A stretch of DNA of 64,000 nt from Fodinicurvata sp. EGI_FJ10296 (lineage in GTDB: Bacteria > Pseudomonadota > Alphaproteobacteria > DSM-16000 > Inquilinaceae), in NCBI RefSeq assembly GCF_040712075.1, contig NZ_JBFCVL010000002.1:372001-436000 (forward strand), in the 5' to 3' direction. Under the pieces are notes generated by a model. It ran no database searches and was not told the DNA's origin. It saw only the letters and a list, made by a program, of their open reading frames with translations. The translations under genes and the position numbers were made by a program. Below are positions 36,665-45,852 of the stretch, one piece after another. The stretch's first letter is position 1. Each line of letters begins with the position of its first letter.

Positions 36665-37147
36665 ATGAAGGCGAATGATGCCGTTATCGGGGTGATCGTG
36701 CTGCTTTTCGGCAGCGCGGTCGCCCTTTACGCCCAGACCTTCCCGATCCTGGCGGGCATGCCCGTAGGGCCGGGGCTGTTCCCGAGCATCATCGGTGGCG
36801 GCATGGCGATATGCGGGATTGTCCTGATCGGACGGGCCGTCCTGGACCATCGGCAAGGCAGAGGCGCGCCAATGCTGGTTCTGGCTGACTGGGCGCGCGA
36901 GCCGCTGGGATGGTTCCGGGCTGTTGCGGTCCTGGCGTCGCTCCTTTTCTACATTGCCGCCTCGCAATGGTTGGGCTTTCATATCACAGCCGCAATCGTC
37001 GTCGGCGGCATGCTGGCCGCCTTCAAGGTGAACCCGATTGCCGTGGTTCCGGCCGGGATCGTGGCGGCTCTGGTCATTCATTACATTTTCTATAGTCTGC
37101 TACGAGTGCCGCTGCCCTGGGGCATTCTGCTGCCGATCGCGTGGTAG
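36665..37147 (+). CDS. tctB: Tripartite tricarboxylate transporter, small permease TctB (system 2)
   Basis: A 160-residue protein with four hydrophobic segments and a family-typical GMPVGPGLFPSIIGGGMAICG after the first. Begins at the ATG 36665, 20 bp after tctC; its ribosome binding site is weak. It ends with the FYSLLRVPLPWGILL motif common to TctB. Confidence 0.88.
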   Translation: MKANDAVIGVIVLLFGSAVALYAQTFPILAGMPVGPGLFPSIIGGGMAICGIVLIGRAVLDHRQGRGAPMLVLADWAREPLGWFRAVAVLASLLFYIAASQWLGFHITAAIVVGGMLAAFKVNPIAVVPAGIVAALVIHYIFYSLLRVPLPWGILLPIAW

Positions 37148-37157
37148 AGGGGAATCG

Positions 37158-38663
37158 ATGGACGCCTTCATCCAGGCCATCGGCCATATAACCGAGCCTC
37201 AGACCCTGCTGGTCATTTTTCTGGCGGCGATCTACGGGCTGCTCGTCGGATCGATCCCGGGACTGACGGCGACCATGTCGGTGGCGCTGCTCGTCCCGGT
37301 CACGTTCTTCATGGAACCGGTTCCGGCGATCGCCGCCATCGTGACCACAACCGCAACGGCGATATTCGCCGGCGACATACCCGGTGCCTTGTTGCGGATT
37401 CCCGGCACACCGGCCTCGGCCGCCTATGTCGACGAGGCCTACAAGATGACGCGGCGCGGCGAAGGCGGCTATGCCCTTGGCGCCGGTCTGGTCACCTCGG
37501 TAATCGGCGGCATCATCGGCACGATCATTCTGATGGCGCTGTCGCCGCAACTGGCACGGGTCGCCATCCAGTTCAGTTCCGTCGAATATTTCTGGCTGGC
37601 ATGCCTCGGACTGACCTGCGCTGTGCTCATCTCGGGCCCTTCGCCGGTGCGCGGCGCACTGTCACTGCTGATCGGGCTGTTCATTGCCACGGTGGGAATC
37701 GACATCGCGGTCGGCTATCCGCGCTTTACCTTTGGATCGGTCGAATTGCTCGACGGTATCAGCTTTATTCCAGCGATGATCGCCATGTTCGCGATCTCGG
37801 AAATTCTGCGCAATGCGCTCAAGGGTGATCCCGGCAAAGACGTCGAGCCGCCGCGCGTCGGTCCCCTGTTCACCGGAATGGGCCGGATGCTGCGCCGCTA
37901 CAAAGTCAACATCCTGCGGTCCAGCCTGCTCGGCAGCGGCCTCGGCACGCTGCCCGGCGCGGGTGCCGATATCGCGGCATGGATCTCTTACACCCTCGGG
38001 CGGCGGTTCTCGCGCGAGCCGGAAAAGTACGGCACTGGCCATGTGGAGGGCATCGTCGACGGGGGATCGGCCAACAATGCCGCGGTCGCCGGGGCCTGGA
38101 CGCCGGCGCTGGTGTTCGGCATTCCCGGCGACACAGTGACGGCGATCGCCATCGGCATCCTGTTCCTGAAGGGGCTAACGCCCGGGCCGCTTGTCTTCAC
38201 GGAGCAGCCGGACCTCGTCTATTCGGTGTTTCTGGCCTTCATCGTCGCCAATATCATCATGCTGCCGCTCGGATTCATGGTCATTCGAATTTCCGGCATG
38301 GTGCTGAGGGTGCCGATGCGCATTCTCATGCCGATGATTCTGATCTTCTGCATCGTCGGCGCCTATGCCGTGAACAACACGCTGTTCGCGGTCTGGATCC
38401 TGTTCGGGCTCGGCATCATCGCCTTCCTGATGGAGGAGAACGACATTCCCATTGCGCCGGCGATTCTGGGCATCGTGCTTGGTCCCATGGTCGAGGATCG
38501 CTTCATGATCACGGTCATGCGCGGCCAGGGGTCGATCGTGGCCTTTTTCGACCGCCCGGTTTCCGGCGTGCTTGGTGTGCTGACCGTCGCCTTGTGGATC
38601 GCGATGATCGTCAAGGGCGTCCGCGGGCGGCGGCGCGAGTTGGGCATAACGCCTTCGGCCTGA
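37158..38663 (+). CDS. tctA: Tripartite tricarboxylate transporter, large permease TctA (system 2)
   Basis: A 501-residue membrane protein with both inverted-repeat signatures, LVGSIPGLTATMSVALLVPV at the N-terminal half and GLGTLPGAGADIAAWISY in the second half. The start is the ATG at 37158 (MDAFIQAIGH) with GAGGGG just upstream; longer frames back to 37038 lie in tctB. It lies 10 bp after tctB and 29 bp before the aldolase gene. Confidence 0.93.
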   Translation: MDAFIQAIGHITEPQTLLVIFLAAIYGLLVGSIPGLTATMSVALLVPVTFFMEPVPAIAAIVTTTATAIFAGDIPGALLRIPGTPASAAYVDEAYKMTRRGEGGYALGAGLVTSVIGGIIGTIILMALSPQLARVAIQFSSVEYFWLACLGLTCAVLISGPSPVRGALSLLIGLFIATVGIDIAVGYPRFTFGSVELLDGISFIPAMIAMFAISEILRNALKGDPGKDVEPPRVGPLFTGMGRMLRRYKVNILRSSLLGSGLGTLPGAGADIAAWISYTLGRRFSREPEKYGTGHVEGIVDGGSANNAAVAGAWTPALVFGIPGDTVTAIAIGILFLKGLTPGPLVFTEQPDLVYSVFLAFIVANIIMLPLGFMVIRISGMVLRVPMRILMPMILIFCIVGAYAVNNTLFAVWILFGLGIIAFLMEENDIPIAPAILGIVLGPMVEDRFMITVMRGQGSIVAFFDRPVSGVLGVLTVALWIAMIVKGVRGRRRELGITPSA

Positions 38664-38692
38664 TCAACTATTTCGTAACCCAGAGAAACATC

Positions 38693-39454
38693 ATGAAACA
38701 GAACACCCTCAAAGCGGCCATGAAACGCGGCGAACCCCAGTTCCTGATATGGAACCAGACGGGCAGTCCGGCCCTGGCCGAAGCCGCGGTTGCCGCTGGC
38801 TGGCGCTATGTGCTGATCGACACCGAGCACGGTCCTGGCGGGTTCGAGACCACCATCAACACCGTACGCGCGGTCGAGGCGGCCGGGGGCGAAGCGATCG
38901 TTCGGGTTCCGGCCAACGATCCAACGGCTTTGAAACGCATCCTGGACGCCGGGGCGCTATCGGTCATGATCCCGATGGTCGAAAGCGGCGCCGACGCGCT
39001 GATCGCCGCCCGGTCCTGCCACTACCCGCCCCGGGGCCTGCGCGGCTATGCGCCGCCGATCGCCCGAGCCGCCCGCTATGGCATCGACAGCGATTACATG
39101 ACCGAAAGCGCCAACGAGATCATGGTCATCGTCCAGATCGAGAGCGTGAGGGCGGTCGAGGCCATCGACGACATCGCCGCCGTCGACGGCATCGACATGC
39201 TGTTCATCGGACCCAACGACCTCGCCGGATCGATGGGAAAACTGGAACGGCTGGCCGATCCGGAGTTCGTCAAGGTGATGGAGAACGCCGAAGAGCGCAT
39301 CACCAGGACCGGCAAATGGATGGGCACGATCCCGATCCCGGGCCGCACGATGACCGACACGGCCAAGCTCGGCCATCGGCTGGTCGCCGGCCCCAGCGAC
39401 ATCGTCCTTTTCATGGCCGGCGCCAAGGCCGCAAAGGCCGAACTCGGCAGCTGA
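38693..39454 (+). CDS. HpcH/HpaI-family class II aldolase (2-oxo-3-deoxy acid type)
   Basis: A 253-residue metal-dependent pyruvate-type aldolase of the HpcH/HpaI family, which splits 4-hydroxy-2-oxo acids to pyruvate and an aldehyde. Visible motifs: FLIWNQTGSPALAEA, YVLIDTEHGPG with the catalytic His, the metal-binding Glu in IVQIESVRAVE and Asp in IDMLFIGPNDLAGSMG. It is encoded last in the second TTT operon, so the transporter probably brings in an acid whose breakdown ends in a hydroxy-oxo acid. The start is the ATG at 38693. The exact substrate (for example 2-keto-3-deoxy-sugar acid or 4-hydroxy-2-oxo-heptanedioate) is open. Confidence 0.9.
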   Translation: MKQNTLKAAMKRGEPQFLIWNQTGSPALAEAAVAAGWRYVLIDTEHGPGGFETTINTVRAVEAAGGEAIVRVPANDPTALKRILDAGALSVMIPMVESGADALIAARSCHYPPRGLRGYAPPIARAARYGIDSDYMTESANEIMVIVQIESVRAVEAIDDIAAVDGIDMLFIGPNDLAGSMGKLERLADPEFVKVMENAEERITRTGKWMGTIPIPGRTMTDTAKLGHRLVAGPSDIVLFMAGAKAAKAELGS

Positions 39455-39544
39455 GCCAAAGCAACACGTTACGGCGGTGTCGAGGGGAATCCGGAATTTC
39501 GACAGGCTGTAGTGCCAAACACAAGAATGGGGGACGCGTCGCTC

Positions 39545-41050
39545 ATGCTCCGGAAGCCATCCTGCTTCGCCACAGCATCGATCACAGCCACCGCGATGCT
39601 GTTCGCTTCGGCAGCCCCGGCTCAGGCTGACGCCCCCATACTTGTGGACGCAGCCGCGGACTTCACCGATATCTCCGGGTATCAACCAATCGATACCGCC
39701 GGCTTTTCAGATCCGATCCACGACGGGTTCGAATGGGACGGAACACCGCCTATTACGCCGATGGGCACGATCAGCCCGCAAGTCATGGCGATCCTGGCGG
39801 TCGAGGCCCACGAAGAGCCGGTTGAGCGGGCGCGGTACCGGCTGAAGCTCGGTTTGGGCGGCGTTGGTGGCCATCCCCCTGGACGGGTAACCCAGATGAC
39901 CTTCATCCAGATCGACCGGTTCAATCTGGGGCCGGCCATCCGGGAAGAACTGATCGAAACCCACGGCGCCGAGCATGCGCCGCCCGCTGGCGTGTTCGGC
40001 GATGGCCCTCATGTTTCGTATCGGTTCGCCATGTCGCCGGTTCAAGGCACACCGGCCTCGATCAATTCGATTTCCCGCATGGAAATGCCTGACGCCAAAG
40101 CCGCCTCGGTGGACTGTTTCGACACCTCGTGCCTGACGACCGATACCGTTATTGAAGATGCCGTTTCCTGGGGCAACGAACGCGATGCCAGCATCGATTT
40201 CGATCAGCCCTATGGCGTTCGCCGCGGCGGTGTAATCTCGCCCGCCGCCGCGATGGATATGCTTGCGCTGCAGCAAGGTATCGCATCGATCCATGATGGC
40301 CGGCTTTGGCCCGGCCAGGTCGAACCGCGCGAGAGTGTCGGCTTCGCCGAACCGTTCGTCGAAACCATTATCGAGATCAACCTGGGCCAGGACGAGGTCG
40401 TCGATGCGGCAATACACGACACGCATTTGATGGACCATATGACCGAAGCCTTCTGGCGGCGCGTCGTTGCCGTATCCATGGGACCGGGTCAGGAGCCGCT
40501 ATTGGTGACGGCCGAGGTGGCCGAAGCCCGAACGCAGCCCGACATGGCCACCAGCTCTGAGCCGTCAGTCGACGGGCTGACCAGCGCACCGCCCAGAGAG
40601 CCGGGCACATCGATCGACGCGATCGTTCCAGCCGAGGCCCTGAACATGCCGGCCTATCGCCCGGACGGCGCGCATATGCCGCCCGTCGCGACCTCTGAAC
40701 TGGTCGACTGCGGGGCCATTGACCAAAGCACGCCCGGCGGCATCATTGTCTTTCCCAATGACCGGGGACGGAATTGGACCGATGCCGGTATGGGGCCGGT
40801 TACGGTCGGCTTCGTCGGCTGCTCGAATACCTTCGAAGCCAACATCCAGTATGAGGCCTATCACGGCGACGACGAGGAACCGACGATCGAGGGCTCCGCC
40901 ATGGGCGGCGCTTACGGCGACTGGGGAATGTTCGAATTCGAAGAACGTTTCTGGACCGCTGGCGACTGGACCGTCGAGGTCTTCGAATACAACGTCGCCA
41001 GCGGCCACCGTCTGGACTACGACAGTGTGACGTTCTCGGTCGATCGATAG
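39545..41050 (+). CDS. Large secreted protein of unknown function
   Basis: About 501 residues with a signal peptide from the ATG at 39545 (MLRKPSCFATASITATAM, cleavage near AQA/DA). The frame extends to a GTG at 39512, but that would add a polar stretch before the signal. The mature protein is acidic and beta-rich, with cysteines in VDCFDTSCL, ELVDCGAID and VGFVGCSNTF that may form disulfides. The C-terminal 100 residues (WGMFEFEERFWTAGDWTVEV, then YDSVTFSVDR) look like a beta-sandwich. I recognise no family. It follows the aldolase gene by 90 bp, so it might be read through from the TTT operon or have its own promoter. Confidence 0.7.
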   Translation: MLRKPSCFATASITATAMLFASAAPAQADAPILVDAAADFTDISGYQPIDTAGFSDPIHDGFEWDGTPPITPMGTISPQVMAILAVEAHEEPVERARYRLKLGLGGVGGHPPGRVTQMTFIQIDRFNLGPAIREELIETHGAEHAPPAGVFGDGPHVSYRFAMSPVQGTPASINSISRMEMPDAKAASVDCFDTSCLTTDTVIEDAVSWGNERDASIDFDQPYGVRRGGVISPAAAMDMLALQQGIASIHDGRLWPGQVEPRESVGFAEPFVETIIEINLGQDEVVDAAIHDTHLMDHMTEAFWRRVVAVSMGPGQEPLLVTAEVAEARTQPDMATSSEPSVDGLTSAPPREPGTSIDAIVPAEALNMPAYRPDGAHMPPVATSELVDCGAIDQSTPGGIIVFPNDRGRNWTDAGMGPVTVGFVGCSNTFEANIQYEAYHGDDEEPTIEGSAMGGAYGDWGMFEFEERFWTAGDWTVEVFEYNVASGHRLDYDSVTFSVDR

Positions 41051-41441
41051 ATCTGCATCAATACGCTGAACACTCGATCGTCAGGCACGAAGCGGGTGCA
41101 TCCGGCTCCTGGTCCCCGATCGGTGTCCTATGGGATTCACAAATTGTCGGTGCAGCACCAACTGCACTTGTTAAACCGAAATCCGCTTCCTATCCCCTCC
41201 CCGGAGGCGCGAAGCGCCATCCGGGGTCCACACGCGCCGCGAGAGCGTTGGCAGTATGGGCCCCGGCTCGGCGAAGCTTCACTTCGTGCCGCATCGCGTC
41301 CGGGGCGGGGGAATTCTTTGGGCGCTGTCCCCTTGTCCATTCGCCAGGAAACGAAAAAGCGCCCAGGACGATCAAGGGAATGGTTGCGCGGTTCCACCCC
41401 AACCGTATTCCCGGCCGCAGCGCGGAACGAAGTGACGCGGA
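41051..41441. other. 391-bp convergent spacer holding a family 1 repeat
   Basis: Between the convergent secreted-protein and gcdH genes. A full family 1 repeat lies at 41199-41306; the rest (41051-41198 and 41307-41441) has no convincing gene, and the short open frames here run through the repeat. Confidence 0.6.
41199..41306. repeat. REP-like bipartite hairpin repeat, family 1, copy 4
   Basis: Same bipartite form as the copies near 16.7-17.0 kb: first hairpin CCCCGGA + GGCGC-GAA-GCGCC + A + TCCGGGG at 41199-41226, then a second longer hairpin from GGCCCCGG to CCGGGGC at about 41258-41306. It is nearly identical to the copy at 16893 over most of its length, apart from compensated stem changes. 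Confidence 0.85.
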
Positions 41442-42629
41442 CTATCCGAACGCCTGAATTCCCGTCTGTGCGCGGCCCAGGATCAGGGCATGAATATCAT
41501 GCGTGCCTTCATAGGTATTGACGGCTTCGAGATTCATGACATGCCGGATGACGTGGTACTCGTCGGAAATGCCGTTGCCGCCGTGGATGTCGCGGGCAGC
41601 GCGGGCGATGTCCAGCGCCTTGCCACAATTGTTCCGCTTCATCAGGCTGATGGCTTCCGGCGCCGCGGCATTCTGGTCCTTCAACTGGCCCAGCCGCAAG
41701 GCACCGCTCAGGCCCAGCGTGATCTCCGTCTGCATATCGGCCAGCTTTTTCTGGATCAGCTGGGTCGCCGCCAGGGGCTTGCCGAACATCTGGCGCTCAA
41801 GGGCATAATCGCGGGCTGCCATCCAGCAGAATTCCGCCGCACCCATGCTGCCCCACGCAATGCCATAGCGCGCATTGTTCAGGCATCCGAAAGGCCCGCC
41901 AAGACCGCTGACATTCGGGAGCAGATGGTCTTCGGGCACGAAGACATCGTCCATGGCGATCTGCCCGGTGATCGACGCCCGCAGCGAGAATTTGCCCTCG
42001 ATCTTCGGTGCTGTCAGCCCCTCCATGCCTTTTTCCAGGATGAAGCCGCGTATCTTGCCGTCGTCGGTCTTCGCCCAGACCACGAATACGTCAGCAATCG
42101 GGGAATTGGTGATCCAGGTCTTGGTGCCGCTGAGCCGGTATCCACCGTCGACGGTTTTGGCGCGCGTTTTCATCGACGCCGGATCCGAACCGGCGTCCGG
42201 TTCCGTCAGACCGAAACAGCCGACCCATTCACCGCTGGCAAGCCTGGGCAGAAAATGCTTGCGCTGATCTTCGGTGCCATAGGCAAAGATCGGATGCATG
42301 ACGAGTGAGGACTGGACCGACATCGCCGAACGATAGCCGCTGTCCACCCGCTCCACCGCGCGGGCGATCAGGCCATAGGACACGTAGCTCATGCCCGACC
42401 CGCCATACGCTTCGGGCAGCGTGCAGCCGAGCAGGCCCAGCTCGCCCATTTCGGTCATGATTTCCCGATCGAAGCGTTCGTGGCGATTGGCTTCGAGCAC
42501 GCGCGGCATAAGCCGGTCGCGGCAGTATCCTTCGGCTGTCTCGCTGACCATCCGCTCTTCTTCCGGCAGCAGATCCGTCAGCTTCAGGGGGTCGGTCCAG
42601 TCGAAGGCCGGTCGGGAGTCCTTGGTCAT
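41442..42629 (-). CDS. gcdH: Glutaryl-CoA dehydrogenase
   Basis: An acyl-CoA dehydrogenase (395 residues) that oxidises and decarboxylates glutaryl-CoA to crotonyl-CoA in lysine and tryptophan breakdown. The catalytic Glu is in [17 protein letters not shown] (about residue 374), a motif specific to this subfamily, with FAD contacts [12 protein letters not shown] and TKTWITNSP. The start is the ATG at 42629 ([11 protein letters not shown]); the frame is open further but without support. The ribosome binding site is weak. No CoA-transferase for glutarate lies next to it; one of family III is at 51930. Confidence 0.93.
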   Translation of the reverse strand: MTKDSRPAFDWTDPLKLTDLLPEEERMVSETAEGYCRDRLMPRVLEANRHERFDREIMTEMGELGLLGCTLPEAYGGSGMSYVSYGLIARAVERVDSGYRSAMSVQSSLVMHPIFAYGTEDQRKHFLPRLASGEWVGCFGLTEPDAGSDPASMKTRAKTVDGGYRLSGTKTWITNSPIADVFVVWAKTDDGKIRGFILEKGMEGLTAPKIEGKFSLRASITGQIAMDDVFVPEDHLLPNVSGLGGPFGCLNNARYGIAWGSMGAAEFCWMAARDYALERQMFGKPLAATQLIQKKLADMQTEITLGLSGALRLGQLKDQNAAAPEAISLMKRNNCGKALDIARAARDIHGGNGISDEYHVIRHVMNLEAVNTYEGTHDIHALILGRAQTGIQAFG

Positions 42630-42893
42630 CGTTATCGCTCTCACGTCAGTTATGGCAGCGTCAGCCGCCAGCGTATCATGCCGCACCATACCATCGCTCG
42701 GAAGCCGGTTCCACCGGCCCGGACGATCCGCCAAGCGCAGCGGTTCCCCGGATACCATGGAATCGGAAGACAGCGAAATATGCACTTGGGTACGGTTCGG
42801 ACTTCGGCGCACCCGCGAGAATGGTATCGTACCGACGTCTGTTATTGAACCGGCTGAGCGATCGGCATGCGGAAACGATCCGTCGACCGGTCT

Positions 42894-43649
42894 CTAATGC
42901 AGATAGGCGGCATCGAACTCGGCAATGCCGGACAGCCTGACGGGATCGAGGATCTCGATCTGGCCGGCATCGAAGGTGGCCAGGCCCAGTTCCCGCATTG
43001 TCCTTAGAACACGGTTCACATGGACGACCGAGATGCCGAGAATATCGGCCAGATCGTGCTGGTTGAACGGAACGCTGCAGGATTGGCCCCCATCGCCGGG
43101 GCCCTTGGATTTCAGACGCCAGGCCAACTCGCAGAACAGCATGGCCATCCGCTCCATCGCCGATTTCCGACCCAGCGCGCCAACCCATGCCTCGAGAATG
43201 GCGTTCCGGCGTGCGATCGCCTTGGTCAGCAACATTCGGAAGCCGTCATCGGCCGTCAGTTGGACATCGATATCCGCCACGGTGGCTGCGGCAACTTCGG
43301 CGTCTTCCATCGCCATAATGTCGAGACTGGTGCGCCGCGTGAATACGGCTTCGGCATTGATGAAATCGCCAGCCATGTAGATCGACACGACCTGACGACG
43401 GCCGTCGGCCATCATATCGAAGCCGAGACAGATCCCGGACCGCACGTAATAGACACGCTTGGGTATGCTCTCCTTCGAGCAAAGGTACGACCGTCGCCGA
43501 TACCAGCGGGACTGCGCGAAATACGTCTCCAGACCGCCCCGGTCGGTGGGCGAAGCGGACGCGGAAGGTTCGCGGTCGTCAGCGGGTTTCCGCCCCTCCA
43601 CCGGACCATCGGGGGGGTGCCCGGCAGGTTCGGATTTGTTCTTGTTCAT
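42894..43649 (-). CDS. Crp/Fnr-family transcriptional regulator
   Basis: A 251-residue regulator: a polar, probably disordered N-terminus (about 45 residues), a cyclic-nucleotide-binding-like beta roll (RVYYVRSGICLGFDMMADGRRQVVSIYMAGDFI), a dimerisation helix and a C-terminal HTH_Crp (FNQHDLADILGISVVHVNRVLRTM). The beta roll has a Cys in SYLCSKES and another in GICLG, but not the Fnr four-cysteine cluster; cAMP-binding residues are not evident. The start is the ATG at 43649. Its targets are unknown. It lies upstream of the EcfG gene and faces away from it. Confidence 0.85.
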   Translation of the reverse strand: MNKNKSEPAGHPPDGPVEGRKPADDREPSASASPTDRGGLETYFAQSRWYRRRSYLCSKESIPKRVYYVRSGICLGFDMMADGRRQVVSIYMAGDFINAEAVFTRRTSLDIMAMEDAEVAAATVADIDVQLTADDGFRMLLTKAIARRNAILEAWVGALGRKSAMERMAMLFCELAWRLKSKGPGDGGQSCSVPFNQHDLADILGISVVHVNRVLRTMRELGLATFDAGQIEILDPVRLSGIAEFDAAYLH

Positions 43650-44247
43650 CGTCCCAACATTCACCGCACTCTGACAATCCGCTACACGACTCCCGCCAGG
43701 TCCCCGCCTGGGTCCGCTCGGGCGCTCAACGCCAGTCCGCCACAATGGACACGCCACTGCCCGCCTTCAACGTATCCCTGGTTCGATGATCCATTGGATT
43801 GACGGCACTTCTCTTACGATCGATCCGCCCTGTCCGATCAGTGCCGATACCATTTCACAACGTCATCGCCGGCTTCATTTTTCTCGAACGGCCGTGGCGC
43901 TCCCTTTGTTCCGGCCCGGGCCACGCGTCGCCCGAACGACGCGCCATTTGGCATCCGCTCGAAAGCCGGACAAATGTTCGACAAAACGCATTCGAGATAA
44001 CCATTTTGTGAGTGAAATCTCGGGCTAGCCGGACTCAACTGGCATCAGAACGCTACAATGTAATTGTCTTGCCCTTATCAAATTAACATATGTTACTCGG
44101 AGATACCACCAATTGGCTACAAGTAGACGCTTGTGCAGCTACGAATTTAGCGCCACATTCGGAACTTAAGTGACAGACCATTTGTTACTGTTGCGAACTC
44201 ACGGGCGCTAGCCGGCGAAATCTGGGTTTACAAACGGAGCTAAGGCT
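43650..44247. other. 598-bp divergent spacer between the Crp/Fnr gene and ecfG
   Basis: It holds the candidate EcfG-type promoter at 44161-44186. The part from about 44040 to 44190 is clearly more AT-rich than its surroundings. The short frames in 43786-44028 have neither ribosome binding sites nor a coding-like composition, so I call nothing coding. Confidence 0.5.
44161..44186 (+). promoter_or_regulatory. Candidate EcfG-type promoter of the sigma gene
   Basis: GGAAC at 44161-44165 and TGTT at 44183-44186 are separated by 17 bases, close to the EcfG consensus GGAAC-N16-17-CGTT (one mismatch in the -10). It lies 62 bases before the ATG of the sigma gene and would give autoregulation. Confidence 0.5.
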
Positions 44248-44847
44248 ATGCAAGAGGCCGCTAACACACGCACGAAAATGCCTGCACCGAATCCTGATGG
44301 AGAAGCACCTGAAGCAATATCGGAACTTCTGGAGATGATCCCGGCGCTTCGCGCATTCGCGAGATCGTTTTGCCGAAGTCCTTATGATGCCGACGACCTT
44401 GTACAGGAAACCCTGATGAAGGGCATCGCCAATATTGACAAATTCCAGCCGGGAACAAACATGAAATCCTGGCTGTTCACGATCATGCGCAACACGTTCT
44501 ATACGGGCATAAAAGTCTATAATCGCGAATGCCCGGGAGCGGCCGACTGCGTATCCAGCAAGCCGTCCAGCCTGCCGTCGCAGGAATGGGGTATTCGCGG
44601 CAGCGAGATTACTCAGGCTGTATTCAATCTTCCCTACGAACAGCGGGAAGTCACCATGCTGATCTCGATGCTGGGGATGAGTTATCCCGATGCGGCTGAA
44701 ATCTGCGATTGCTCGATCGGGACGATCAAGAGTCGGCTCAGCCGCGCACGTCAGAAACTCCTTGAAACGACTGGCGAAAAAAGCCCGACCGATCTGATCA
44801 ACGGCAAGGATTTCCTTGGCGTTGCCGAGCAACGGGGCGTCCAGTAA
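44248..44847 (+). CDS. EcfG-type ECF sigma factor (general stress response)
   Basis: A 199-residue ECF sigma factor of the ECF15 group. Region 2 is at about 25-95 (PALRAFARSFCRSPYDADDL, then WLFTIMRNTFYTGIKVYNRE) and region 4 at about 120-180 (FNLPYEQREVTMLISMLGMS, PDAAEICDCSIGTIKSRLSR). EcfG transcribes general stress genes and is held by the anti-sigma NepR until PhyR is phosphorylated. AACGGAGC sits a few bases before the ATG. Nearby are a NepR-like gene and a reversed PhyR-like gene on the other strand. Confidence 0.93.
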   Translation: MQEAANTRTKMPAPNPDGEAPEAISELLEMIPALRAFARSFCRSPYDADDLVQETLMKGIANIDKFQPGTNMKSWLFTIMRNTFYTGIKVYNRECPGAADCVSSKPSSLPSQEWGIRGSEITQAVFNLPYEQREVTMLISMLGMSYPDAAEICDCSIGTIKSRLSRARQKLLETTGEKSPTDLINGKDFLGVAEQRGVQ

Positions 44848-45129
44848 CCGTCCGCACAGCGCCTGCGCCCTGTTGATCGCCCGACTGTGATCGTCCCCCA
44901 CACAAATCGGAGACTCCGAGCCGAATGCAGCTGTTTCGCGTAAAATAATCGAGAGTTGCTGCAAGAGGTCCCGGGTCGGCAGCGCGTCACTTTGTGGCCG
45001 CGCAACGCCCGGGACGATCAGGGTGAAAAAATCTCCATTTATACCGCAATGCGCCCCGTGACGAACCGATGAAGATCGCAGCCCAACCGGCGCGGGTTTC
45101 GTCCGGTCGCCCGCGCTGAGCCTGAATTG

Positions 45130-45798
45130 TCAGTGAGATTGACGACCGCAAGCATCGCCGCCCATATGCAAGCGCGAGCCGAGACACTCATCCATGATCC
45201 TGTTCAACCAATCCAGCAGCGGGACTTCCCACGGCTTGCCCGCCGCCTCGGCGATTGCACGCTCCAGCGTCTGCGCGACCAGATGATCGCCTGTTTCTTC
45301 GCCACCGGTCATGACACGCGCAGCAAGGCGCAACCTCGGCAGCAGCAGCATGATTTCTGCCACCGACGCCTCGTGCCTCGGCATCGTGCGGGCATTTCCT
45401 TGCCGGCCAACCTGCCGTCGCTGCTGGCCCTTGGCGTCAGTTTCGAGCAGGTCACGGCCCAGCATCGCACCGATCAGCTTTTGCCGGCTGGCCGGCTTGC
45501 GCAGAAAATTCAGATGGATGAAGCGCGATGGCAGCTCGAAGTCGTCAGAACCAGTGAAGAATACGAACGGTACGCCCAGTTTGATCAGATCGTCTGCCAG
45601 CGGAAACACGGGACAACCGTTCAGATTGACATCCAGAACAGCGGCATCGGCGCGCGACAGATAATTCGCCGCATGCCCCAAAGACGGAGATGGCCCGAGA
45701 ACATTCGCACCGGCCTCGGCAACATAGCTCGCCAAATCATCAGCCAGCAGGAATTCGTCCTCTACGATCAGGATGTTCAAGCCCTGAAGGTTCCACAT
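45130..45798 (-). CDS. Response regulator with receiver then sigma2-like domain (reversed PhyR-like)
   Basis: A 222-residue protein. The receiver at about 7-120 has all key residues: acidic pair in IVEDEF, phosphorylated Asp in AAVLDVNL, Thr in FFTGSDD and Lys in LRKPASR. After a basic linker, residues about 148-205 (LLPRLRLAARVMTG, HLVAQTLERAI, LLDWLNRIMDECL) align with region 2 of the neighbouring EcfG (IPALRAFARS, DLVQETLMKGI, MKSWLFTIM). PhyR has the opposite order (sigma2-sigma4, then receiver), and no sigma4-like part is present here. A partner switch on the NepR-like protein upstream is inferred. The start is the ATG at 45798; a GTG at 45807 is possible. Confidence 0.8.
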   Translation of the reverse strand: MWNLQGLNILIVEDEFLLADDLASYVAEAGANVLGPSPSLGHAANYLSRADAAVLDVNLNGCPVFPLADDLIKLGVPFVFFTGSDDFELPSRFIHLNFLRKPASRQKLIGAMLGRDLLETDAKGQQRRQVGRQGNARTMPRHEASVAEIMLLLPRLRLAARVMTGGEETGDHLVAQTLERAIAEAAGKPWEVPLLDWLNRIMDECLGSRLHMGGDACGRQSH

Positions 45799-45852
45799 CG
45801 TTCCCACTTTCAGTCTCGGCGTCTACCGCCGAAAGGCTGGCGCGCCCTGTGG

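Noticed and set aside
37979-38692. N-terminal extension of the aldolase frame into tctA
   Set aside because: The extension overlaps tctA out of frame; the ATG at 38693 begins the conserved aldolase sequence.
43786-44028. 80-residue open frame between the Crp/Fnr and sigma genes
   Set aside because: No ribosome binding site, no recognisable sequence, and the region behaves as a promoter spacer.
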